Shown here: positions 44,019 to 54,308 of the stretch, one piece after another
Layout of the letters: every line of letters begins with the position of its first letter
Numbering within the stretch: the first letter of the stretch is position 1
Assembly: GCF_028010285.1 (NCBI RefSeq)
Contig: NZ_CP116304.1
Span: 884,501-948,500 of the forward strand
From: Pseudomonas sp. Q1-7
GTDB lineage: Bacteria; Pseudomonadota; Gammaproteobacteria; Pseudomonadales; Pseudomonadaceae
Direction of reading: 5' to 3'
Length of the DNA: 64,000 nucleotides
Notes under the pieces: model-generated
Seen by the model: only the letters and a program-made list of their open reading frames with translations
Databases searched by the model: none
What the model was told of the DNA's origin: nothing
Made by a program: the position numbers and the translations under genes

Positions 44019-44118
44019 CAGGCTTATCGTTATGGGCAAAAAAAAGATGGGCAAGTTTACCTGATGCCGCTTTGCCTGCCCAAGACATGGTGTCGGATGC
44101 CCTTGCCGCCCGCCCGCG

Positions 44119-47100
44119 CTACCAGGTATCCACGAACCGCCGCTTCTTGCCGTCGCGCGCATCGGGGCGGGGCGCGGCGTTGAGTCCGCGCAGCAGCCAG
44201 CGGCGGGTTTCCTGCGGGTCGATGACGGCGTCGATTTCGAGGAAGCTGGCCATGTTGATCGCCTTGCCGTTCTCGTAGGCCTTGCCAACCATCTTCTGGA
44301 ACAGCATTTCCCGCTCGGCGGGGTCTGCCACGGCGGCCAGTTCCTTGGCGTAACCCAGGCGCACCGCGCCTTCCAGCCCCATGGCGCCGAATTCGCCGCT
44401 GGGCCAGGCGATGGTGAACAGCGGCGAGTGGAAGCTGCCCGCCGCCATGGCTTGCGCGCCCAGGCCATAACCCTTGCGCAGCACCACGGTGAAGAAGGGC
44501 ACCGAGAGGCCGGCGGCGGAAACGAACATCCGCGAAACGTGGCGCACCGTGGCCTGCTTCTCCGACTCGGGGCCCACCATGAAGCCGGGGGTGTCGCAGA
44601 GGGACAGCATGGGGATGTCGAAGGCCTCGCACAGCTGCATGAAGCGCGCGGCCTTGTCGCCGGCCTGGGCGTCGATGGCGCCGCCCAGGTGCATCGGGTT
44701 GTTGGCGATCAGGCCGAAGGCCTTGCCTTCGATGCGGATAAACGCCGTGACCAGCCCCGGCGCGAACTGTCGCCGCAGCTCCAGCACCGAACCCCGGTCG
44801 GCCAGGGTCTCGATCAACGCGCGGATGTCGTAGACCCGCAGCCGGTTCTCCGGGATGGCGTGGCGCAGCAGACGCTGGTCGGCGCATTCCCAGTCCGCCA
44901 GGTCGCCCTGGAAATAGGACAGGTACTGCCGCGCCACCCGCACCGCCTCGGCTTCGTCCGCCACCAGCACATCGATCACCCCGTTCGGGCCCTGGACGCG
45001 GGTGGGGCCGACCTCCTCCGGGGCAAAGCGGCCCAGTCCGCCACCCTCGATCATCGCGGGGCCGGCCATGCCGATGCTGGCGTTCCTCGTGGCGATGATC
45101 ACGTCGCAGCATCCCAGCAGCGCCGCATTGCCGGCGAAGCAGCGGCCGGACACCACTCCCACCAGCGGCACCAGGCCGGACAGCCGGGCCATGCCGACGA
45201 AGGTGTGGCAATCCAGCCCGGCCACCCCGACGAAGTCCGAATCCCCCGGCCGGCCGCCACCGCCCTCGGCGAACAGCACCAGCGGCAGGCGCCATTGCTC
45301 GGCGAGGCCGAGCATGCGGTCGGTCTTCTTGTGGTTCATCACCCCCTGGGTGCCGGCGAACACCGTGTAGTCGTAGGCAATGGCCATGCAACGCGCCGTT
45401 TCGGCGCCGAAAAGGGCGGCGTTGACTGTGCCGATGCCCGCCACCAGGCCGTCCGCCGGGCTCTGTTCGATCAGCGCCTCCAGCGCGCGGCGCCGGCGTT
45501 GGGCGGCCAGGGCCAGGGCGCCGTACTCGATGAAACTGTCCTCGTCGAGCAGGTCATCGAGGTTCTCGCGGGCGGTGCGCTGGCCGGTGCGGCGACGCTT
45601 TTCCACCGCGTGCGGGCGTCGCTCGTCCGTGGTGATGGCGTGGCGTTCGAGCACCTCGGCGAGGTCGGCGCGGATCTGCGCCAGGTCGATGCTTTCCTCG
45701 GTCTGTAGCGCCCCGTTGCTCACCTCGGCTGGCTCCAGGAACAACAGCGGTGCGCCTTCGAACAGACTGCTGCCGGGTGCCACGGCCAGGGCACGGACGA
45801 TGCCGCCCTGGCTGGCCTTGACCACGAACTCCATCTTCATCGCCTCCAGCACCGCCACCGGCTGGCCGGCCGCGACGGCGTCGCCCACCTGCACGTCCAG
45901 GCTCACCAGCACGCCCTGACTGGGGGCATTCAGCGGTATGCAGCCGGCCGGGGCGTCCACCTGTCCGGCCTGGGCGCCGGCAATGCCGGTCGCGACGCTG
46001 GCGAACCGGTGCGGATGGGCTTCCTGCTGTGGTGCCAGCAGTTGGCCGATTTCTCGTTCGATGAAGCGGGTGTCCACGCCCGTGGCCAGCTCCGGGCGGC
46101 GCAGCAGGTTCTGCAAGAAATGGATATTGCTCGCCACCCCTTCCAGGCGGAATTCACAGAGGGCGCGGTAGGCGCGGCGTAGCGTGGCGGGCAGGTCGTC
46201 GCCCTGGACGATCAGCTTGGCCAGCAGCGAGTCGTAGCTCGGGCTGGTGGCGTAGCCGGCGTAGCCATAGCCGTCGACGCGGATACCCGGTCCGCTGGGT
46301 GGCTCGTAGGCGCTGATCAGGCCGCCGGCGGGGCGGGCGCTGCCGTCGGCCTGCATGTTTTCCAGGTTGATCCGCAGCTGCACGGCGAAGCCACGGGGTG
46401 CGGCGGGCTCCAACAGGCCCAGCTCGGCCAGGCGGGCGCCAGCCGCCAGGCGCAGCTGCGCCTGCACCAGGTCGATGCCGGTGACCGCCTCGGTGATGCA
46501 GTGCTCCACCTGGATGCGCGGGTTGGCCTCCATGAACACGAAGTCGCCGCGTTCGCCGTCCACCAGGAACTCGAAGGTGCCGATGCCGCGATAGTTCACG
46601 GCGCCGGCCAGGGTCAGCGCGGCCTCGAGGATGCGCTGGCGCAGGCCGGCGTCCAGTCCCGGCGCGGGGGCGATCTCGATCACCTTCTGATGGCGTCGTT
46701 GCAGGCTGCAATCGCGCTCCCAGAGATGAGCGACACGCTCGCCGTCGCCCAGCACCTGCACCTCGATGTGCCGGGCATTGTCGATCAGTCGCTCGACGTA
46801 GAGGTCGCCATTGCCGAAGGCGGCGCGGGCCTCCGACTGGCAGCGTTCGAAGGCCTGCTCCAGCTCGCCGGCCTCGCGCACCGCACGCATGCCGCGCCCG
46901 CCGCCGCCAGCCAGGGCCTTGAGCATGATGGGGCCGCTCTCCAGCAGGGCGCGGGCTTCCGCCAGGCTGGTGGCGCGGTTGCTGCCGGCGGCCAGGGGCA
47001 GGCCGCAGCGCGCCGCCAGCTCACGGGCGCGGGCCTTGTCGCCGAACAGTTCAAGGGCTTCGGGGGAAGGGCCGACGAAGCGGATGCCGGCGGCCTCGCA

Positions 47101-47388
47101 CTGGCGGGCGAAGTCGGCGTTCTCGCTGAGGAAGCCGTAGCCGGGATGCAGCGCGTCGCAACCCTGCTGGCGGGCCACCTCCACCAATTGCGCGGCGTCC
47201 AGGTAGGCGGCCGCGCCCCGGCCCTGCAGCGGCACCGCCAGGTCGGCCTTGCGCAGGTGCAGGGAGGCGCCATCGTCCTCGGCGTACACCGCGACACTGC
47301 GGATGCCCAGCTCGTCGGCGGCGCGGGCGATGCGGATGGCGATCTCGCCACGGTTGGCGATCAGCAGGGACTGGATGGCTCGATTCAC
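44119..47388 (-). CDS. Single-chain biotin-dependent acyl-CoA carboxylase (BC-BCCP-CT)
   Basis: This 1089-residue protein contains a complete biotin carboxylase (about 1-450, with [14 protein letters not shown], the glycine-rich [10 protein letters not shown] and [12 protein letters not shown]), a biotinyl domain with the lysine of EAMKME near residue 518, and a carboxyltransferase part (about 600-1089) with [14 protein letters not shown] and [20 protein letters not shown]. These are separate subunits in most acyl-CoA carboxylases. The acyl substrate is unknown. The start is uncertain: GTG at 47388 gives [14 protein letters not shown]; an ATG at 47415 adds nine residues. Confidence 0.88.
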   Translation of the reverse strand: MNRAIQSLLIANRGEIAIRIARAADELGIRSVAVYAEDDGASLHLRKADLAVPLQGRGAAAYLDAAQLVEVARQQGCDALHPGYGFLSENADFARQCEAAGIRFVGPSPEALELFGDKARARELAARCGLPLAAGSNRATSLAEARALLESGPIMLKALAGGGGRGMRAVREAGELEQAFERCQSEARAAFGNGDLYVERLIDNARHIEVQVLGDGERVAHLWERDCSLQRRHQKVIEIAPAPGLDAGLRQRILEAALTLAGAVNYRGIGTFEFLVDGERGDFVFMEANPRIQVEHCITEAVTGIDLVQAQLRLAAGARLAELGLLEPAAPRGFAVQLRINLENMQADGSARPAGGLISAYEPPSGPGIRVDGYGYAGYATSPSYDSLLAKLIVQGDDLPATLRRAYRALCEFRLEGVASNIHFLQNLLRRPELATGVDTRFIEREIGQLLAPQQEAHPHRFASVATGIAGAQAGQVDAPAGCIPLNAPSQGVLVSLDVQVGDAVAAGQPVAVLEAMKMEFVVKASQGGIVRALAVAPGSSLFEGAPLLFLEPAEVSNGALQTEESIDLAQIRADLAEVLERHAITTDERRPHAVEKRRRTGQRTARENLDDLLDEDSFIEYGALALAAQRRRRALEALIEQSPADGLVAGIGTVNAALFGAETARCMAIAYDYTVFAGTQGVMNHKKTDRMLGLAEQWRLPLVLFAEGGGGRPGDSDFVGVAGLDCHTFVGMARLSGLVPLVGVVSGRCFAGNAALLGCCDVIIATRNASIGMAGPAMIEGGGLGRFAPEEVGPTRVQGPNGVIDVLVADEAEAVRVARQYLSYFQGDLADWECADQRLLRHAIPENRLRVYDIRALIETLADRGSVLELRRQFAPGLVTAFIRIEGKAFGLIANNPMHLGGAIDAQAGDKAARFMQLCEAFDIPMLSLCDTPGFMVGPESEKQATVRHVSRMFVSAAGLSVPFFTVVLRKGYGLGAQAMAAGSFHSPLFTIAWPSGEFGAMGLEGAVRLGYAKELAAVADPAEREMLFQKMVGKAYENGKAINMASFLEIDAVIDPQETRRWLLRGLNAAPRPDARDGKKRRFVDTW

Positions 47389-47584
47389 GGCGGAGGTCCT
47401 TGGCGGGCGATCCATGGATCTTAGGCATCGACCGCACGACGCCGCAGCCAACTGTGTCGCGACGAATACCCGCCACTCAGGGCGATTGATGATCCGGTGA
47501 CATGGATTGTCCTGATCGGACCTTGTTCGTGGTGCGCCGGTTGCAGTATCTCTGGCGCCTTTATCCCCTCTACAAGGACCGTCC

Positions 47585-48484
47585 ATGAACGAACTGCTGC
47601 ACAGCCTGGACTGGGTGCTGCCCCTGCGCAGCGACACGCTGACGCCGGTGATGCGTTTCTTCACCCTGCTGGGCTACGAGAAGTTCATCCTGTTCTTCCT
47701 CCCCCTCGGCTACTGGGCCTGGAACCGTGGGGTGTTCCTGCGCCTGCTGGTGCTGGTGGCCGTGACTGCGCTGCTCAACGCCTGGCTCAAGGACTACTGG
47801 CAGGACCCGCGCCCGGACATTGCCCTGCGCATGGATCACGACGTGGGCGACAGCTTCGGCCTGCCCAGCGGTCACGCGCAGATCGCCGTGGTCATCTGGT
47901 TCTGGCTGGCCTTCGAGTTGCGCCGCACCTGGGCCTGGCTGGTCAGCGGGGTGGTGGTGACGGGGATCATTTTCAGCCGCCTGTACCTGGGCGCCCATGA
48001 TGTGGAGGACGTGCTGGGCGGCTCGCTGCTGGGTGTCGCCACCCTGCTGCTGTTCGCCCAGGTGCGGCATTGGAACGGGTGGCGCGAGGCCCATGGCCTG
48101 CTGCACCTGGGGCTGATCCTGCTGGTGTTTCTGGCGGCCTGGCTGACCTGGCCGGGTGTGGCGCCGAGCTACGTCCCGTTGCTGGCGGGGCTGATGATCG
48201 GCGTGCTGTTCGGCTATCGCCAGGTGGCGTTCTCCGCCGAGGTCGCCACCTGGCGCCGCCTGCTGGCCGCCGCCATCGGCGCAGTGGCCTTCATCCTGCT
48301 GCAGAAAGCATTGAAGCTGGCCGGCGCATCCTGGCCGCTGGACCCGCAGCTCTGGCAAGGCTTGCGCGGGCTGGTCATGGGGCTGTTCGTTGCCTTGGCG
48401 ATGCCCTGGCTGCTGGTGCGTCTCGGCCTGCTGGCCGCCGGGCGCGAGCCTGTTTCCAAAGCGCTGGCGCAGACGGCCGCCTGA
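47585..48484 (+). CDS. PAP2-family membrane phosphatase
   Basis: This 299-residue integral membrane protein has the three PAP2 motifs KDYWQDPRP (69-77), PSGH (94-97) and SRLYLGAHDVED (131-142), whose Arg, His and Asp form the phosphatase site. Several transmembrane helices follow to the C-terminus. Members hydrolyse lipid phosphates such as undecaprenyl diphosphate or phosphatidylglycerophosphate. It is divergent from the carboxylase gene and convergent with the AraC gene. Confidence 0.88.
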   Translation: MNELLHSLDWVLPLRSDTLTPVMRFFTLLGYEKFILFFLPLGYWAWNRGVFLRLLVLVAVTALLNAWLKDYWQDPRPDIALRMDHDVGDSFGLPSGHAQIAVVIWFWLAFELRRTWAWLVSGVVVTGIIFSRLYLGAHDVEDVLGGSLLGVATLLLFAQVRHWNGWREAHGLLHLGLILLVFLAAWLTWPGVAPSYVPLLAGLMIGVLFGYRQVAFSAEVATWRRLLAAAIGAVAFILLQKALKLAGASWPLDPQLWQGLRGLVMGLFVALAMPWLLVRLGLLAAGREPVSKALAQTAA

Positions 48485-48504
48485 AGGGGCTGGGGCGGAG
48501 CGGA

Positions 48505-49251
48505 TCAGCCCCGGCAGGTGTCGCGGTACTGGCTGGGGGAAAGCCCGGTCAGGGCCTTGAACTGGCGGCTGAAGGCACTGTGGTCGGTGTAGCCGCAGCT
48601 GAGCGCGATCTCGGTGATGGGTAGGTCGCCGGTGAGCAATTGGGTGGCGGCGCCCAGGCGCGCCTTGTGGATCATCTGCCGGGGCGTGAGCTGGAAGATG
48701 CGTTTGCACAAACGCTCCAGCTGGGCGACCGAGAGACCCGCGATGTCGGTCAGTTGTTCCAGGCTGATGGCGGTGTCGTAGTGCTCGCGGATGTAGGCAT
48801 CCACCGCCGCCAGCCGCTGGTAGGCCGGGTGGCTGGACTGCGGGGCCTGCAGGTCGTAGGAAATCCCGGCCATGCCGATCACCCGCTGCTGGTCGTCGCG
48901 CAGCGCCAGCTTGTGGGTCAGGCACCAGCCGGGTTGCCGGCCAGGGTACAGGTGCAGTTCCAACTGGTCGCTCAGCGGCTCGCCCCGGTCCAGGACGCGC
49001 CGGTCCTGCTCGGTGTAGTTCGGCCCGAAGCGGGTCGGGAAAACGTCTTCGGCGGTGCGCCCGAGCAGGGCTTGCTTGCTCTTGAGGCCGCAGCGCCGGG
49101 CCAGGGTCTGGTTGACCAGCACATAGCGCGCCTGCGGGTCCTTGATGAAAAACACCACGTCGGGCATGGCATCCAGCAGCGGGACGATCTGCTCCAGGCC
49201 GTCGAGCAGCGTGGCCAGGTTGCGGGCGGTGGGCAGGTGTTCGAGTTTCAT
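48505..49251 (-). CDS. AraC-family regulator with PAS sensor domain
   Basis: This 248-residue protein has an N-terminal PAS domain (about 25-135; AMPDVVFFIKDPQARYVLVN, GMAGISYDLQ) and a C-terminal AraC double helix-turn-helix (about 150-248; ISLEQLTDIAGLSVAQLERLCK and ITEIALSCGYTDHSAFSRQFKALTGLSPSQYR). It would sense a small ligand and activate a nearby gene, perhaps the PAP2 or carboxylase gene. The target is not shown. The 250-bp stretch before ispA holds no gene I can see. Confidence 0.87.
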   Translation of the reverse strand: MKLEHLPTARNLATLLDGLEQIVPLLDAMPDVVFFIKDPQARYVLVNQTLARRCGLKSKQALLGRTAEDVFPTRFGPNYTEQDRRVLDRGEPLSDQLELHLYPGRQPGWCLTHKLALRDDQQRVIGMAGISYDLQAPQSSHPAYQRLAAVDAYIREHYDTAISLEQLTDIAGLSVAQLERLCKRIFQLTPRQMIHKARLGAATQLLTGDLPITEIALSCGYTDHSAFSRQFKALTGLSPSQYRDTCRG

Positions 49252-49500
49252 GATGCGATGTGCCTCCTCGCTGTCGTCATCCCACCCGCTCAGGCATTGT
49301 CGACCGCTGGCGGGCGCTGGTGCAGAGGATGAGTGTGCCGTAGGCAGGGGCCTGCCGTGTGCGGCATTTCCTGGCAGAAGACGCTGCTGCTGCCTGCCCC
49401 TGCGCTGGAAGGGGCTCGCAAGGGTGGCGCCGTGGGGGCGTCGGCGGCTTGAGGGATTTCTGCCGGGCGTGTGACGAAATCGGCACAGGCCCGGCGGCGG

Positions 49501-50388
49501 TCAGCTGCGCCGTTCGACGATGTAGCGCGCCAGGGCGCGCAGCGGTTCGGCGCTGTCGCCCAGGTTGGCGACGGCGCGCAGGGCCTGGTCGCGCAGGTCC
49601 AGGGCGTAGGCCTTGGCGTTGTCGAGGCCGAGCAGCGCGGGGTAGGTGGGCTTGTCGTGGGCCTGGTCCTTGCCCTGGGTCTTGCCCAGGGTGGCGGTGT
49701 CGCTTTCCACGTCGAGGATGTCGTCCTGCACCTGGAAGGCCAGGCCGATGGCGCGGGCATAGATGCGCAGCGCGGCCAGCGCCGCGGGGTTCGCCTTGCC
49801 GCTGGCCAGGGCACCGAGGCGCACGCTGGCTTCGATCAGGGCGCCGGTCTTGTGCCGGTGCATGGTTTCCAGCGCGGCCTGGTCGAGCTTGCGGCCGACC
49901 GAGCCGAGGTCGATCGCCTGGCCGCCGACCATGCCGGCAGGGCCGGCGGCCTGGCCGAGGCTGGCGATCATCGCCAGGCGGGTCTCGGCGTCGTGGGGGT
50001 TGCGCTCACCGTCGGCCAGCACCTCGAAGGCCAGCGCCTGCAGGCCGTCGCCGGCGAGGATGGCGCTGGCTTCGTCGAAGGCGATGTGGGTGGTGGGCTG
50101 GCCGCGACGCAGATCGTCGTCGTCCATGGCCGGCAGGTCGTCATGGACCAGGGAATAGGCGTGGATCAGCTCCACCGCGCAGGCCGCGCCGTCGGCACGG
50201 GCCGGATCGCCGCCGAGGGCTTCGCAGGCGGCGTAGACCAGCAGCGGGCGAACGCGCTTGCCACCGTTCACCACGCTGTAGCGCATGGCCTGGTAAAGGC
50301 GCTCCAGTGGCGCCAGCGGCGCGTTGAACAGTTCGCCGAGGGCGCTGTCGACCCGCTGCTGGCAGCGCGCCTGGTAGTCGGCGATCAT
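49501..50388 (-). CDS. ispA: Farnesyl diphosphate synthase (geranyltranstransferase)
   Basis: This 295-residue prenyltransferase has the first Asp-rich motif [14 protein letters not shown] and the second DDILDV, both expected for IspA. Other matches are [19 protein letters not shown] and GGQAIDLG. The start [11 protein letters not shown] overlaps the xseB stop by 4 bp. It supplies C15 precursors for quinones and other isoprenoids, downstream of DXP made by dxs. Confidence 0.96.
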   Translation of the reverse strand: MIADYQARCQQRVDSALGELFNAPLAPLERLYQAMRYSVVNGGKRVRPLLVYAACEALGGDPARADGAACAVELIHAYSLVHDDLPAMDDDDLRRGQPTTHIAFDEASAILAGDGLQALAFEVLADGERNPHDAETRLAMIASLGQAAGPAGMVGGQAIDLGSVGRKLDQAALETMHRHKTGALIEASVRLGALASGKANPAALAALRIYARAIGLAFQVQDDILDVESDTATLGKTQGKDQAHDKPTYPALLGLDNAKAYALDLRDQALRAVANLGDSAEPLRALARYIVERRS

Positions 50389-50627
50389 GCTGGCTCGTCC
50401 GCGTCGAAGGGCGCTTCTTCCAGTTGGCCGTCGCGCTCCAGCAGGATCTGCACCTTCTGCTCGGCCTGGTTCAGCGCGGCCTGGCATTCGCGGGTGAGGC
50501 GGATGCCCTGCTCGAAGGCGCTGAGCGAGTCCTCGAGCGACAGTTCACCGCTTTCCAGGCGTTCCACCAGGCTCTGCAGGTCGGCGAGGGACTGTTCGAA
50601 ATCGGGGGTGGCTTTCTTGCGGGCCAT
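50385..50627 (-). CDS. xseB: Exodeoxyribonuclease VII small subunit
   Basis: This 80-residue protein is XseB, with [35 protein letters not shown], the family helical hairpin. It pairs with XseA, not in this window, to degrade single-stranded DNA. The ATG at 50627 (MARKKATPD) is preferred to a frame start at 50663. Its stop overlaps the ispA start, a pairing seen in many bacteria. Confidence 0.95.
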   Translation of the reverse strand: MARKKATPDFEQSLADLQSLVERLESGELSLEDSLSAFEQGIRLTRECQAALNQAEQKVQILLERDGQLEEAPFDADEPA

Positions 50628-50703
50628 GCTGCTGTCTCGCGAAGGTCGAATCGGGCGCGACACTAGCAGAGCCGCACCCTGCGGGCAAATGAAGGGGGCG
50701 GAT

Positions 50704-50727
50704 GGCTGCGGTCCGCAGCCGCTTTTT
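50704..50727 (+). terminator. Terminator-like hairpin GGCTGCGG-t-CCGCAGCC + T-run
   Basis: A perfect 8-bp stem is followed by GCTTTTT on the plus strand. No plus-strand gene lies upstream within reach, so either a small transcript ends here or it is chance. It sits upstream of xseB and downstream of the permease gene, both minus strand. Confidence 0.35.
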
Positions 50728-50859
50728 CCTGTGGGGCTGGCTCAGTCGGTAGCCCAGTGATGTCTGGGTTGTTGGGCCCCGCCGTGCTCGGCACCCACCT
50801 GCGAACAACCTGTGGTGCGGCCTTCTGTCCGCCTTGCTCCTGCAGCCTGTGGGGTGGTT

Positions 50860-51618
50860 TCAGGTGGTGACGAAGTAATACACCGTCATCCCCGCGCCCA
50901 CCGCGATCACCAGCCAGCGCAGCCAGAGGGTCGGCAGGCGCCGGGCCAGGGCGCCGCCGCAGTAGCCCCCGCAACTGGCGGCGGCGAGCAGCACCGCCAG
51001 CTCCGCCCAACTGACCCGGCCGGCCACCACGAAGGTCACTACCGCCACGCTGTAGATGGTGCTCGACAGCAGGTTCTTCAGGGCATTGGCGCGCAGCAGG
51101 GGATGGCCTTCGATGGAGAAGGCGGCCAGTTGCAGGATGCCCATGCCGGCGCCGAAGTAGCCGCCGTAGATGGCCACCAGGCTGTGGCAGAGATGGCTGC
51201 CAAGACCGTGGGCCGGCAGTTCTCCGGCCTCGCGTTGGCGGTTGATCAGCCGGCTCAGCCAGGGGCTGGCGGCGAACAGCAGGGTCGCGGCCAGCAGCAA
51301 CCAGGGAATCAGCCGGCGGAAGATTTCGTCGCCGCCGGCGAGCAGCAGCAGACCGCCACCCAGGCCACCCAGCAGCGACACCAGCACCAGCGGAACCACG
51401 TAGCGCCCGAGCGGCCGCAATTGCTCCCGCGCCGCCCAGCTCGCCGCCAGGCTGGCCGGCCACAGGGCCACGGCATTGGTGGCGTTGGCAGTCACCGGTG
51501 GCAGGCCGGTGGCGAGCAGGGCGGGAAAGGAGAAGAAGGTCCCGCCACCGGCGAGGGCGTTCATGCCGCCGGCGGCGAAGCCGGCGAGCAACAGCAGGAT
51601 GATGTCGTGGAGGTTCAT
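50860..51618 (-). CDS. TauE/SafE-family sulfite exporter-like permease
   Basis: This 252-residue inner-membrane protein has about eight hydrophobic segments and the TauE/SafE family opening (LLLLAGFAAGGMNALAGGGTFFSFPALLATGLPP), with a repeat of the small-residue loop in YGGYFGAGMGILQLAAF. Family members move sulfite, sulfoacetate or other organosulfur anions. The start at 51618 (MNLHDIILL) is chosen; longer frames run into the intergenic region. It has no partner genes nearby. Confidence 0.87.
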   Translation of the reverse strand: MNLHDIILLLLAGFAAGGMNALAGGGTFFSFPALLATGLPPVTANATNAVALWPASLAASWAAREQLRPLGRYVVPLVLVSLLGGLGGGLLLLAGGDEIFRRLIPWLLLAATLLFAASPWLSRLINRQREAGELPAHGLGSHLCHSLVAIYGGYFGAGMGILQLAAFSIEGHPLLRANALKNLLSSTIYSVAVVTFVVAGRVSWAELAVLLAAASCGGYCGGALARRLPTLWLRWLVIAVGAGMTVYYFVTT

Positions 51619-51764
51619 GGACGGCTGCGCAAAAAGCGGCAGGTTACTCCTCGGGCATGAACGGTGGCAAAGGCGGGGCGAATGGTCGGCCGCACGGAGG
51701 GCCGCCGACCAATGAGCCGAATCGGTGATAAGCGGGGGTGCCTGGTTCCGCGATAGCAGTATGC

Positions 51765-51920
51765 TTTCACTAACTCGTATGGGGCGGGGGCAGTAACGTG
51801 CAGGGAAGCCCACTCCACAGCCTTTCCAGGCAGTAGCAGCGGAAGACTGAAAACGCAGAGAGTCACGCTAAGGCGTCAGGCCGGAACCGGGTTCAGCAGT
51901 CCCGCTTCCGGCCTCTTTCA
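51765..51920 (+). ncRNA. Candidate intergenic small RNA
   Basis: The 300-bp gap between two minus-strand genes contains TATGCT (51760-51765) as a possible -10 and, about 110 bp later, a hairpin AGGCCGGAAcCGGG ... CCCGcTTCCGGCC followed by TCTTTC. Reading-frame content is poor. The layout fits a transcript of about 150 nt. I do not recognise a known family, and the -35 region is weak. An unrelated terminator is possible. Confidence 0.35.
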
Positions 51921-52352
51921 TTGGGCCTTTGGCTCGTCCGCCAGCAGGCCGAAGCCTTCGCGGTTGTCGCTGACGATGCGGAAGTGTTCGCTCTGGCCGG
52001 GCTCCACACGGGCGGCCTTTTCACGGCGCAGGCGGCCCTTGGAGCAGAGGGTGTCGTCCTGTTCGTCGATGCCGATGCCGACGATGCGATCCCCCGGCGG
52101 CACTTCGAAACTGGCCTCTTCGCCGATGCCGATGCGCGCCGCCAGCTGGCGGTCTACATGCACGGCGATGTAGCAGCCGCTGCCCAGTCCGCCCATGTCG
52201 CGGTTCACCACGATCCGGCCGCCGCCCTCCACCGGCGTCTGGAACGCCAGGAGGCGATCGGCCGGGACCTGGGTGATGTGTTCCGGGGTCGCCCGGTAGG
52301 ACGAGCAACCGGCGAGCAGGAACAGCGAAGCGGCGACGCAGATCAGGCGCAT
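51918..52352 (-). CDS. Putative lipoprotein, function unknown
   Basis: This 144-residue protein has a lipoprotein signal with lipobox LLAGC (MRLICVAASLFLLAGCSSYR). The mature part has short beta-rich segments (GGRIVVNRDMGGLGSGCYIAVHVDRQLAARI) and two further Cys residues that might form a disulfide. I recognise no domain with certainty. It lies alone between the permease and the phenol regulator. Confidence 0.7.
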   Translation of the reverse strand: MRLICVAASLFLLAGCSSYRATPEHITQVPADRLLAFQTPVEGGGRIVVNRDMGGLGSGCYIAVHVDRQLAARIGIGEEASFEVPPGDRIVGIGIDEQDDTLCSKGRLRREKAARVEPGQSEHFRIVSDNREGFGLLADEPKAQ

Positions 52353-52436
52353 GGAAGCCCTCCTTGGGCGGAATGATCGGGAAGCGATGCAGGAACTCTA
52401 GTGGATGGGCCGGGCTTTGCCACGGGCGGGTTCCTT

Positions 52437-54128
52437 TCAGGGGCCTTCGGCCGGGCGTCTCTTCAACCGGTAGGCCAGGGCGGGGCGGGTCATGCCCAGC
52501 AGGCGCGCGGCTTCGGAGACGTTGTTGCGGGCGCGTTTCATGGCGCCCTGCATCAGCGCTTCTTCGACGGCTTCGAGGCTGACGCCGTGGTCGATCAGGC
52601 GTTCCACCCACTCGGGCGCGGCGCTGGCGCTGGCCTCCACCAGGGCGCCGTCGCTGGACAGGCCGATGCTGTCGGCTTCGGCCGAGAGGTGGGGGAAGAG
52701 CGCGTCGGCGCTGATGCTCTGCTTGGCGTCGGTGATGATCACGCCGCGTTCGATGAGGTTCTCCAGTTCGCGAATGTTGCCCGGCCAGTCGTAGCGCATG
52801 CAGGCTTCCAGGGCGCGGTCGGAAAGGCCGAGGGTGGTCTTGCCGTAGGCCGCGTGCAGGCGCGAGAGGAAGTGCTCCACCAGGCGCGGGATGTCTTCCT
52901 TGCGTTCGCGCAGTGAGGGGATCAACACCGGGTAGACGTTCAGCCGGTAGTAGAGGTCGGCGCGGAAACGACCGTCCTTCACCGCCTGGGCGAGGTCCTC
53001 GTGGGTGGCCGCCACCACGCGGACGTCCACCTTGCGGGTCTGGGAGTCGCCTACCCGTTCCAGTTCTTCCTCCTGCAGCACGCGCAGCAGGCTGGCCTGG
53101 GCGCGGGGCGTGAGCTCCACCACTTCGTCGAGGAACAGGGTGCCGCCGTTGGCGCGTTCGAAGCGGCCCATGCGCGACTGCTGCGCCCCGGTGTAGGCGC
53201 CGCGTTCGACGCCGAACAGTTCGGCCTCGATCAGGTCGGGCGGGATGGCGGCGCAGTTCAGCGCGACGAAGGGGCCGGCGGCGCGTTCGCTGCGCAGGTG
53301 CAGGCTGCGCGCCATGACTTCCTTGCCCACCCCGGTTTCGCCCAGCAGCAGCACCGAGGCCTTGCCCGGCGCGACCTTGTCGATCAGGGTGCAGGCCTTG
53401 CGGTAGAGCGGTGCCTTGCCGATGCCGTAGTACTGCCCGGCATCCTGTTCCAGGCGCTGGCGCAGGTCGGCCACCTGCACTTGCAAGGCCTGGAGTTCGT
53501 CGATGATGGGGTCGCTCTGGAAATAGCGGAGGAAGGCCTCCGCGTCCTCCCATTCTTCCACCGGCTTGCCGATGATGCGGCAGCGGGCATCGCCGCAACC
53601 CCGGCAGCTGACTTCCTTGTAGAGCACCTGGCGGCCGAGGAAGAAGGACGAGTAGGCGATGGCGTAACCCAGCAGGGTCCAGCACACCGGCTGGTCGGAG
53701 TGCAGGCCTTCGACCTGGCAGTTTTCCACCTCGTAGGAGTTCTGCCATTCGAGGTCGGCGTAGAACTGGCCGTTGTCGATGTCGATGTTCATCTCCAGCG
53801 GATTGACCTTGACCATGCCCTTGAGGGAATGCAGTTGCGGTCCGGTGAGGAACATCTCCACCGCGTCGGCTCCGGGGCGCAGCTTGCGCGCCAGTTCGGC
53901 GTCCTTCAGCCCCGACTGGTAGCCCAGGCGCAGGAAGAACCCCTTGGCCCGTTCCTCCCCGAGCATGTCCACCAGCTCGCGGCGGAAGGAGCCCATGGCG
54001 GCGGACTGGAGCAGCAGCATGCGCTGCTCATCGAGCCAGATCTTGCCCTCGTTGCCGAGGAAGTGAACCCGGTCGGTCAGGTCCTTGAGGGTCGGGCAGT
54101 GTTCCGACGCCTTGTAGTCGACTTTCAT
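52437..54128 (-). CDS. dmpR: DmpR/XylR-type sigma-54 activator of phenol hydroxylase
   Basis: This 563-residue regulator has the aromatic-sensing A domain (about 1-205, including the V4R-like CRGCGDARCRIIGKP at 175-189), a B linker, a central AAA+ domain with Walker A GETGVGKE (263-270) and the GAYTGA loop for sigma-54 contact (310-315), and a C-terminal Fis-type HTH (NVSEAARLLGMTRPALAYRLK). It closely resembles DmpR. It is divergent from dmpK, with activator sites and a sigma-54 promoter between. Phenols bound by the A domain release the ATPase. The start at 54128 (MKVDYKASEH) is preferred. Confidence 0.94.
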   Translation of the reverse strand: MKVDYKASEHCPTLKDLTDRVHFLGNEGKIWLDEQRMLLLQSAAMGSFRRELVDMLGEERAKGFFLRLGYQSGLKDAELARKLRPGADAVEMFLTGPQLHSLKGMVKVNPLEMNIDIDNGQFYADLEWQNSYEVENCQVEGLHSDQPVCWTLLGYAIAYSSFFLGRQVLYKEVSCRGCGDARCRIIGKPVEEWEDAEAFLRYFQSDPIIDELQALQVQVADLRQRLEQDAGQYYGIGKAPLYRKACTLIDKVAPGKASVLLLGETGVGKEVMARSLHLRSERAAGPFVALNCAAIPPDLIEAELFGVERGAYTGAQQSRMGRFERANGGTLFLDEVVELTPRAQASLLRVLQEEELERVGDSQTRKVDVRVVAATHEDLAQAVKDGRFRADLYYRLNVYPVLIPSLRERKEDIPRLVEHFLSRLHAAYGKTTLGLSDRALEACMRYDWPGNIRELENLIERGVIITDAKQSISADALFPHLSAEADSIGLSSDGALVEASASAAPEWVERLIDHGVSLEAVEEALMQGAMKRARNNVSEAARLLGMTRPALAYRLKRRPAEGP

Positions 54129-54308
54129 GGTGTCGCACCCCTGATTGTTCTTGTGCGGGGAGTTCGGTGAAGCATCGCTCAGGCAGGCGATTCCTGCGAT
54201 TCGTCCGGGCGGCCGGCGTACGCAAGGCGGCCACGTTCTTTTTTCTAAGCGGCCTGATTGGCGGACAAAAGTCAATTGCCGCGCAAGCCGGCGGATCAGC
54301 GTTGCTCA

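Noticed and set aside
50730-50780. Stretch reading GGGGCTGGCTCAGTCGGTAG that recalls a tRNA acceptor and D-arm
   Set aside because: No anticodon stem of the right size follows and there is no T-arm GGTTCGAATCC-type sequence, so it is not a tRNA.
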